DNA from: Nematostella vectensis
Lineage: Eukaryota > Cnidaria > Anthozoa > Actiniaria > Edwardsiidae
Length of the DNA stretch: 64,000 nt
Reading direction: 5' to 3'
Assembly (NCBI RefSeq): GCF_932526225.1
Contig: NC_064040.1
Coordinates: 8,033,181 to 8,097,180, forward strand
The notes under the pieces were generated by a model, which made no database searches, was not told the DNA's origin, and saw nothing but the letters and a program-made list of their open reading frames with translations. Below, piece after piece: positions 59,001 to 64,000 of this stretch (positions are counted from its first letter, which is position 1; every line of letters starts with the position of its first letter). The translations under genes were made by a program, and so were the position numbers.

Positions 59001-62000
59001 CATAAAACGACTAGTTCGAGATACAACCTCCCCTGGTTTAACCGTGCTCTTAGAAGGCAGGTGAGAGCTAAACAACGGCTGTATAACAAGGCTAAAAAGT
59101 CAGGAAATCCTACTCACTGGAATGAATTTCGTATTGCCAGAAAACGTCTGCAAAAGAACTTGAAATCTGCCAGAGAAACTTACATTTCCGATTTTCTTGG
59201 AGATGCAATTGAGGAAAACCCAAAGCGCTTCTGGTCGTACATTAAGCAATTGAAAAACGACGATCCTGGTGTCGCAGACTTTAAAGTGGATGATAGGATT
59301 ATCAGTGATGGCCAATTGAAAGCAGAACTCCTGAGCAAGCAGTTTTGTAGTGTTTTTACTGTAGAAGACCTGACTGATATTCCTTCTGTTGGTACTGACC
59401 CAAAACAAAATATCAGCGCCCTCACCATTACAATTCCAGGCGTTGTAAAACAGTTACAATCATTGAAACCAAACAAGGCGAGTGGTCCGGACGAAATACC
59501 CCCATGGTTTCTTAAGGAATATGCTCTGGAAATTGGTCCTATATTAACATCTATTTATCAAACTTCGATCGACACTGGACTTGTACCCTCTAGGTGGAAA
59601 CATGCTAATGTTTGTGGTGTGTATAAGAATGGAGAAAAATCAGATCCTGCAAATTATAGACCCATTTCTTTAACTTGCATTGCATCAAAAGTTCTAGAGC
59701 ATATTATCCACAGTCATGTGATGAAACATTTACAGCATTACGGAATTCTCACTGATGTACAGCATGGCTTTAGAGCTAAACGATCAACAGTAACCCAGCT
59801 AATTCTGACAATCCATGACATGGCCAAGGCCATTCAAGAAAATAAGTCTATCCATGCGGCAGTGCTAGATTTTAGCAAAGCATTTGATAAAGTTCCCCAC
59901 GAGCGTCTTATCAAGAAATTACAATACTATGGCATCCATGGTCCCTTGCTGTATTGGTTTATGTCGTTTCTTAGGAACCGTACCCAGACTGTTGTCTGCG
60001 ATGGTAAACGATCCTGCCCCTCACTAGTAACATCAGGGGTCCCTCAGGGGACAGTGTTAGGACCCTTGTTATTCTTATTGTATGTGAACGATCTGCCTGA
60101 CAATTTGAAGTCTTCAATAAGACTCTTCGCTGACGACGCCCTGTTATACGGTGTGATTGTAAACGAAGAAGATGGTGACCAGCTTCAGGAAGATTTAAAG
60201 AGATTAGAAATGTGGCAAAGCAAATGGCAAATGGTATTTAATCCTTCCAAGTGTAAGACCATCTGCATATCCAATAAGAAGATCCCACCACAGAGGTCAT
60301 ATGTTTTCTGCGGGGTACACTTAGAGCAGGTCCAATCTATTACGTATCTAGGTGTCATCCTAAATGATGACTTAAAGTGGTCAAAACATGTTAAATCAAC
60401 TTCAGGAAAAGCAAGTAAAGTCATGGGCATGATAAAAAGGAACTTCTGGAACTGCCCCCAAAGAGTAAAAGTTACTGCTTACACAGCAATAGTTCGTCCT
60501 ATGTTAGAATATGCAAGCGCCGCCTGGGACCCTCATCTCCAGAAGGACATCGCCTCCCTCGAGAAAGTTCAGAGGAAAGCAGCACGATTCTGCCTTAAAA
60601 ATTACATCCCTACTGCAAGTGTCACCGAAATGCTAGGTGATCTCAAGTGGTCCACCTTGGAGTTAAGACGAACAATGGCACGACTTACCCTCCTTTACAA
60701 ATTGAGTCGAGTCCAAATTGACATTGACACAAGCATGTATCTCCGGCCACACCAAGATCTCAGAACTAGAAATAGTCATAATTTTAAATATTATCAAGAA
60801 AAAGCTACAAAGAATAAGTATTTTTATTCTTTTTTCCCCCGAACGATAAGGCATTGGAACACTTTACCTAATGAACTTGTCGAGCTAGGCTCAATCGAAC
60901 ATTTTAAGCGTGACCTCGAAATCTATCTTAATAATAATAAGAATTGAATTTTAATTTTATAATTTTATTTCTATATATTATTGAATTGTATTATTGAATT
61001 TTCTTTACATTATTTAATATTTTATATATTCTATATATACTTAGTACCTATCCATGTATATATGTATATATTTTTATTTACTTATCTCCTTATTTATTTA
61101 TTTATATGTAAATACTTTTATTTAAGGTTGGTGTGATATCGCAAGACTTTTACCGACTTAATAAATGTAGATGTAGAGATGTAGATGTATTTGCATTGCG
61201 TGACAGGATCCAAAATGCCACCCCCTGCTACAGGACATGACTACAGCAAAAACCCAAGTTCGGTTGATCACGCGGGACATGACCGGCCGGTTCTCTTGGG
61301 ACCACACCATGATGTACAGTCGTAGCGGCACCCCCGAGCCCGAGCGTCACGCCTTCCCCCTCCCCGGACTCCTGCTGGATCAAGAGAGGGAGGCGAAGGA
61401 GTCTCCAGAGGAGTCACGACGCACCATGAGAGGGGCACTCAGCACCTTTAAGAGTACCACGCCCATAGCGCCGGACAGACTGGATGAGGTAGGAGTCACC
61501 ATGTCACGATATGGGAGGCAATGGGAGGGATGTACATTACACGCCCATAGCACCAGATGGGGGTCAGTACGCAACTCTTACAAGCTGCAATTTGATTGGG
61601 CAAATGAACAATATCCGCACATCGGCACAAAGAACGAGAAGAATAGAGACAAAAGAACTCCTTTGTAGAGCAAAGATAATCGGAGACAAAGCAGCTGCGT
61701 ACTTACTCCCAGATGGACTTGAATCTAAAGCTAATTGCTATTATAGGCGCTGAGCTATATCGGCAGCAGTAGCCGGGAATGTGTACTTTTCCCAGACCAA
61801 GCACTAAACGAACCCGCCCCAGCTCCCGTTGGCCACTCCATGGAGTCTTCAGTTATGGAGCATGTGCTAACACAGCATACCGCTGAGCACTCTTACATCC
61901 GGGATAACACGACGGACGCTAGGTAAACAAGCCAAGTGCTTTTTGCCCATTCCTAAATACGGTATTGAGCCAGCGAATCATTGCCCATTTATAGTGATAC

Positions 62001-64000
62001 CTCTGTTCAGCTCCACCTTTTTAAGCGGCCAATTCCCTGGTAACTATAATATTGGTCGCTAATACACTTTACTTTTTCCCTCTTTTAAACGGCCATAATT
62101 TTCCACTACCAAATTTCCTTCCAAAATCCCTTTAGTCTTGAAAATAAGGTCTTGATAGCCACAGAACTTAAATGATTTTTTTTTCTTGTTAGAGAGCAGC
62201 TGCATACAGATGTACCACTCATTCTTTTCTCTAAGGGTGATATTCAAGTTTTAAGGGCGCACTTCAACGCGTTTTATCCGAGCCGATATAAAAATGGTCC
62301 GAGTTCTTAGACCTTAGTCAGAATAGAATTTCAGTTTTTACCGTTTTTGTATCGTCAGGGGTTCCAAAAAATTTCCGAGACTTGATTTGCCTCGAGATCC
62401 CCAGACTGTCCTCTTGGTAACTTTCCCGTCTAGTAGTAGACCTATTGAGCCATAGATAGTGAGTAGCGAAAAAGCCGACGTTTCACAAAAACAAAAAACA
62501 GTAAATTATTAAAATCGTCATTTATATAAAGGTAGTATTTGGATTTATGCATTTTTAGTGAGTCAAATAATCAACTCGGCGCTACGCGCATCGTTGACTA
62601 TCTATTGACTAATAGAAAACTCGAACTTGTAGTCTAATTGTTAAATAGCAAAGCCTTTTTGTTTTTAGTTTGTGTTCGGTGGAGTTCAGACCCCCGGCAT
62701 ATGTAGATCCCTCGTCACCATTCCAGCTCGGTCGGTTCCTGATCAGTGAGACTGGACTTCTCGCTTGGGAGAAAAGGTAACAAGATCATCTGGTTGTAAC
62801 TTATTTGTGACTACTTACCCGCTTATGACATGACGGTAAAACCCTGAACATGCGCACTTCGAAGAAATGGAAAAAGAAGATACAATTTTTAACATTGGCC
62901 ATCATTTTCCTGTATTCCGGACTGATTTTCCCTTTTCAAAACACCAATTTCCTAACAAGTGGCTGCCATGCACATACCCAGATTTTGGATTTTTATAATA
63001 ACTTTCTAACTTTCTCCTTGATCATCCTTGCGCCATGGATGAGCTCAGGAACGAAAAGCTCAAATTTAAGTGACACTTTAAAAAAAGTCGCATCAATTTA
63101 AAAAAAAAGTCGCATTTGATATTACTCACTAAGTACTTAGGAGAATTTTCCGCCTTATTTGATGTGAAATGAGCTTATTGGAAACGTCAAGCAATGTGTT
63201 TCCGTCATGTCCCAGCTTATAAGAGCTAGCTCACTATCTCTTTGTACCAAATGTGTTTCCGTTATGTCCCAGCTTATAAGAGCTAGCTCACTATCTCTTT
63301 GTACCAAATGTGTAAATACACGTCTATCCTTTGTCTTCTTCTTTTAACAAAGCTGATCATAAGCCGCCTAGGTTCCGGCTTTGGCACGTTTCATCTTTCT
63401 AATGTGTATAGTTAAAGATGAATAATTTATTGCTTGAATTGATTGATATCTAGTAACTAAGTGTTGTTCTGTTATTTAAAGGCTGCGGGTTGATCTATTG
63501 AAGAAGAACGAGAAATTCCTTCGAGAACTCAAGAATCTGGACAACAGGAGATGGTATACATACTTTTCCGAAATTAAAACAATCGCTGCTGCTTATTTTG
63601 TTGTAATGAGAGGTATAAGATCGGCGGACCAGTGTTTTATCTCTTGTTTTGTTGCCCTTGTCGTTCGCGTTGTTATTGTCGTCGTAGTCGTGAGACTAAT
63701 AAAATCGCCGTGCTACACGTATCGGCGTAACAGTGTTAAATGTCTTGTTTTGTTGCCCTTGTTGTTAGCGTTGTAATTGTCGTCGTAGTCGTGAGACGCA
63801 TAAGATCGTCGTGCTACACGTAGCTACGGAAAATTTTTATGTCTTTAGTGTTGTTGTTTATGTCTTTTGTTTATGTCTTTATCGTTGTCCTCGTAGTCGC
63901 GAGACGCATAAGATCGCAGTGCTGTACGTGGCGGCGGGTCAGGAAGACAAGACGTCAATTATGTCGAACTCAGCGGGTAGTCAGGCGTACGAAGACTTTG
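32317..64000 (+). CDS. RALGAPA1: Ral GTPase-activating protein subunit alpha (5' and central part, runs off the window)
   Basis: Thirty-six coding exons join in one frame to about 1,840 codons; the human RALGAPA1/2 proteins are about 2,000 aa, so only the last part of the gene is missing. Start chosen at 32317 because [20 protein letters not shown] aligns with the vertebrate N-terminus. Helical, HEAT-like repeats fill the N-terminal and central parts; a serine-rich, charged linker (exons 14-18) is poorly conserved; the catalytic RalGAP domain begins in exons 35-36 ([33 protein letters not shown]). With the beta subunit it switches off RalA/RalB and acts downstream of Akt signalling. Invertebrates usually have one gene for both vertebrate paralogues, so '1' versus '2' is not implied. 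Exon lists are in the three segment entries. Confidence 0.95.
34199..35077. mobile_element. 879-bp MITE with long inverted repeats in RALGAPA intron 6
   Basis: Ends CAGCACAAGAAGTCCAAG and (inverse) CAGCGCGAGAAGCCCAAG, flanked by TA on each side. Inverted similarity runs for more than 200 bp on each side, including CGGCCTAGCCGG and AACTGCCTTAGTTTT. No transposase. Tc1/mariner-like by its TA duplication. Confidence 0.88.
38632..39500. mobile_element. Pogo/Tigger-like non-autonomous element in RALGAPA intron 12
   Basis: Left end ACAGTCGAAGCTCTCTGAG and right end CCAGAGCTTCAACTGT are inverted copies. Sub-terminal words GCTCTCGTAAGCGACC recur at both ends (38640-38830 and 39355-39480), like the transposase-binding repeats of pogo-group elements. 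About 870 bp, no transposase frame. Confidence 0.75.
41115..41646 (+). repeat. Left terminal inverted repeat of the TTAA element
   Basis: 532 bp, near-identical to the inverse of 44548-45105, from GACCAGCGGTCTGAGTTCG to AAACAAATGCCGAC. Confidence 0.92.
42835..43125. repeat. ~66-bp degenerate tandem repeat inside the TTAA element
   Basis: Four to five diverged copies of CCCTAAGAGATAGCAGAAT followed by CGTTTAACACCACCTTA and GAATAGCAGTTGGTCG. Interrupted by A-runs. Confidence 0.7.
44548..45105 (-). repeat. Right terminal inverted repeat of the TTAA element
   Basis: 558 bp, inverse partner of 41115-41646; keeps about 28 bp (around ATGGGTGACCATGATTATCC on the inverse strand) missing from the left arm. 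Confidence 0.92.
45340..57309 (+). CDS. RALGAPA1: RALGAPA exons 16-31 (linker and central conserved region)
   Basis: Exons: 45340-45558, 47787-47928, 48584-48858, 49579-49677, 49814-49975, 50371-50496, 51164-51298, 51989-52047, 52238-52346, 53235-53345, 53849-53917, 54588-54701, 55229-55442, 56697-56770, 56842-56991, 57256-57309. All phases agree. Conserved anchors: [84 protein letters not shown] and FNSPNIQFFVLND. Exons 17, 20, 22 and 26 each adjoin tandem copies of their own splice junction (see repeats). Exon 17 begins GCC AGT AAG at the end of the 39-bp array; later acceptors in CTCAGCAG are out of frame. Confidence 0.92.
45689..45810. mobile_element. Short palindromic MITE in RALGAPA intron 16
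   Basis: Inverted arms: GGATTAGCGCCAACCCAGG with ATAAATGC, and GGCATTTATCCCTGGGTTAG with CGTTAACC; outer ends GGGCCAGATC and AACCCAGCCC. About 122 bp. Confidence 0.65.
45962..46235. mobile_element. hAT-like MITE in RALGAPA intron 16
   Basis: Ends CAGGGCTCAAAG and CTTTGAGCCCTG are perfect 12-bp inverted repeats of the CAGGG type usual for hAT elements; 274 bp apart, AT-rich and non-coding. An 8-bp target duplication is not clear. Confidence 0.6.
46300..47804 (+). repeat. 39-bp minisatellite containing the RALGAPA exon 17 splice acceptor
   Basis: About 38 copies of a 39-bp unit: CCTTCCTTTTCCTTGTTGTA followed by CAGGCCAGTAAGGGTTCGA (or CACGCCAGTAAGG). Each unit is a polypyrimidine tract plus, in about a third of copies, an intact TACAG/GCC acceptor; the rest read TACACG. 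The last unit is the in-frame acceptor of exon 17, whose first codons GCC AGT AAG GGT TCG ACC are the unit sequence. 39 is divisible by 3, so upstream units are open in this frame (repeat [12 protein letters not shown] plus Q or H). Confidence 0.95.
47666..47727. other. 62-bp perfect hairpin insert with XhoI, BamHI and AscI sites inside the 39-bp array
   Basis: CATGCTCGAGGATCCAG at 47667 is repeated inverted (CTGGATCCTCGAGCATG) ending at 47727, around a 27-bp centre containing GGGCGCGCCC. The insert is flanked by an 8-bp direct repeat TCCTTTTC (47658-47665 and 47728-47735). Either a tiny transposon-like insertion with an 8-bp duplication, or a synthetic linker captured in assembly; the cluster of cloning sites favours the latter. 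Confidence 0.7.
47967..48129. mobile_element. MITE with GAGTTCGAGTTAGCAGGGTT ends in RALGAPA intron 17
   Basis: AACCCTGCTAAC at the left and GTTAGCAGGGTT at the right, with internal repeats CCCCGCTAACTCGAACT. About 163 bp. The CGAGTTAGC words resemble the pogo-like fragment at ~54775-54900. Confidence 0.7.
49920..50335 (+). repeat. ~56-bp degenerate array derived from the RALGAPA exon 20 splice donor
   Basis: Exon 20 ends CACTGACCAG before GTAGAAGAACCTCACACAC. About six diverged units follow, each repeating CTCACACACTT...TATACC...CTCATGCACATCGACCTC ACTGACCAG. The donor GT is kept in some (49976, ~50033, ~50089, ~50290) and lost in others (CCAGGAAG, CCAGTTAA). The unit includes roughly the last 50 nt of coding exon. 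Confidence 0.75.
51272..51925 (+). repeat. 79-bp tandem array containing the RALGAPA exon 22 end and splice donor
   Basis: The last 27 nt of exon 22 (CCAACCAGTACTGGTAAAGA plus CATCAAG) and the following donor GTAGGC are the start of a 79-bp unit repeated about eight more times. Seven downstream copies keep AAG/GTAGGC, GTAAGC or GTATGC; the terminal copy has lost the donor (GGCATCTTTGG). 79 is not a multiple of 3, so use of a downstream donor would shift the frame unless copies combine. Confidence 0.93.
52520..53037. repeat. 41-bp minisatellite in RALGAPA intron 24
   Basis: About 12-13 copies of ATTTCATGTCTCAATAGCC with TTCAAAGACTCATGAGGATACC. A higher-order block (an extra ATTTCATGTCTCA and an ATTATTAAG variant) is itself repeated. 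No exon sequence is involved. Confidence 0.92.
53393..53584. mobile_element. Palindromic MITE in RALGAPA intron 25
   Basis: Arms of ~75 bp: AGCCAAATTCGGTGTTGCCC ... TTTGGGAATAGCGCGTAGTCA and the inverse TGACTACGCGCTATTCCCAAA ... CAACAACGAATTTGGCT, with a ~40-bp spacer. Lies 48 bp after exon 25. Confidence 0.85.
53893..54030 (+). repeat. Single duplicated copy of the RALGAPA exon 26 donor
   Basis: Exon 26 ends GAGGAGAACTCT/GTGAGTGCTT; at about 54009 the sequence AGGAAGAGAACTCT/GTAAGGG recurs, followed in both by similar words (TATGCTGAAGCGCT versus CATGCTCAAGCGTA). The copy donor is at least as close to consensus as the real one. Confidence 0.6.
55798..56440. repeat. 25-bp minisatellite in RALGAPA intron 28
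   Basis: About 26 copies of TTCCAGCTTGATAGAAATCC TGCTG with C/T variation (CAGCTTG or CAGTTTG) and CTGTTGTT variants. The unit contains an acceptor-like TGCTGTTCCAG. Minus-strand open frames across it are periodic artefacts. Confidence 0.97.
57629..58119. repeat. 34-bp minisatellite in RALGAPA intron 31, split by the LINE
   Basis: About 14 copies of TGATGGTATTTGCATTGCG with TTACAAGAGCGTGTC. The array resumes after the LINE for part of one unit (TATTTGCATTGCGTGACAG, 61188-61206), and that unit ends exactly at the exon 32 acceptor. Confidence 0.95.
58120..60947 (+). CDS. LINE ORF2: apurinic-like endonuclease and reverse transcriptase
   Basis: Uninterrupted frame of about 940 codons; the native start is lost by truncation. 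Endonuclease domain first: [30 protein letters not shown], and SDHDIVLF. Reverse transcriptase follows: [77 protein letters not shown], catalytic FADDALLYG. The C-terminus has the [12 protein letters not shown] and KVQRKAARF motifs typical of CR1/L2/Rex-type elements. No stop or frameshift is visible, so the insertion is recent. Confidence 0.93.
58120..61187 (+). mobile_element. CR1/L2-like non-LTR retrotransposon, 5' truncated
   Basis: The element carries ORF2 only and ends in AATAAATGTAGATGTAGAGA TGTAGATG, a short tandem 3' tail as in CR1/L2-type LINEs. TATTTGC occurs at both boundaries (58113-58119 and 61188-61194), a probable target duplication, although the target is itself repetitive. 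It sits in intron 31 in the sense orientation. The 5' part (ORF1 and promoter) is missing. Confidence 0.88.
61207..64000 (+). CDS. RALGAPA1: RALGAPA exons 32-36 (linker to RalGAP domain, 3' partial)
   Basis: Exons: 61207-61488, 61747-61922, 62669-62776, 63482-63553 and 63897-64000, the last open at the window edge. Anchors: [59 protein letters not shown] and SQAYEDF. Exon 32 could instead begin at GACATGACT after a second AG at 61231-61233 (both phase 0). Exon 36 is preceded by two upstream copies of its own acceptor and first codons. Confidence 0.9.
61563..61707 (+). mobile_element. Short dispersed element in RALGAPA intron 32 (copy B)
   Basis: Counterpart of 29078-29221, here on the plus strand: starts GTCAGTACGCAACTCTTACA and ends AAAGCAGCTGCGTACTTAC. 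Close similarity over ~144 bp, with conserved open frame ([17 protein letters not shown]). Confidence 0.75.
63193..63313. repeat. 57-bp direct duplication in RALGAPA intron 34
   Basis: Two nearly identical consecutive copies beginning ATGTGTTTCCGT and containing CCCAGCTTATAAGAGCTAGC. One base differs (TCATG versus TTATG). Confidence 0.93.
63610..63945 (+). repeat. ~105-bp array containing the RALGAPA exon 36 splice acceptor and first codons
   Basis: Three copies of CGTCGTAG/TCGTGAGACGCATAAGATCG lie with AG ends at 63687, 63788 and 63896. The last is the true exon 36 acceptor. The two upstream copies also translate, in the exon frame, as close relatives of [13 protein letters not shown] before diverging, so the unit includes ~40 nt of coding exon plus ~60 nt of intron. 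Confidence 0.88.

Overview
The window is draft nuclear DNA from an invertebrate animal, most likely an anthozoan cnidarian (sea anemone or coral). This rests on AT-rich, intron-rich genes whose predicted proteins stay very close to vertebrate orthologues, a single RALGAPA-type gene, an orphan-like class A GPCR, and many short inverted-repeat transposons and minisatellites. The species call is inference. A run of exactly 200 N at 230-429 is a scaffolding gap.

Layout. 1-5.1 kb: no recognisable gene, with a long (GA)n tract. 5.1-6.5 kb (+): intronless GPCR. 7.4-10.5 kb (-): PRPF31 (U4/U6 snRNP), head to head with SNRPD2 (Sm-D2) at 10.9-11.6 kb (+), so two spliceosome genes share a 373-bp promoter region. 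12.9-21.4 kb (+): BABAM2/BRE in 11 exons, with a ~4-kb 33-bp minisatellite in intron 3. 23.5-26.2 kb (+): XRCC3 in 7 exons. 28.2-31.6 kb (-): RCC1 in 4 exons, head to head with a RALGAPA gene that starts at 32.3 kb (+) and leaves the window after 36 exons, just inside its C-terminal RalGAP domain. Exon junctions were placed by GT/AG boundaries, reading-frame continuity and agreement with the human orthologues as I know them; total lengths come out at 490, 119, 378, 342 and 440 aa for the five complete multi-exon genes.

Mobile DNA is mostly intronic: a 5'-truncated CR1/L2-like LINE with an intact endonuclease/reverse-transcriptase frame, a 4.0-kb element with ~550-bp terminal inverted repeats and a TTAA duplication, and about a dozen MITE-like palindromic elements.

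The most unusual signal is that several tandem arrays in RCC1 and RALGAPA are built from exon-intron junctions. The repeat unit contains the end (or start) of the neighbouring coding exon together with its splice donor (or acceptor), so the real splice site is followed or preceded by decayed or intact copies of itself. I count at least five clear cases (RCC1 exon 2 acceptor and exon 3 donor; RALGAPA exon 17 acceptor, exon 22 donor and exon 36 acceptor), plus weaker ones at exons 20, 26 and 32. This suggests local junction-containing tandem duplication as a recurrent mode of intron growth, and possibly of alternative splicing, in this genome.
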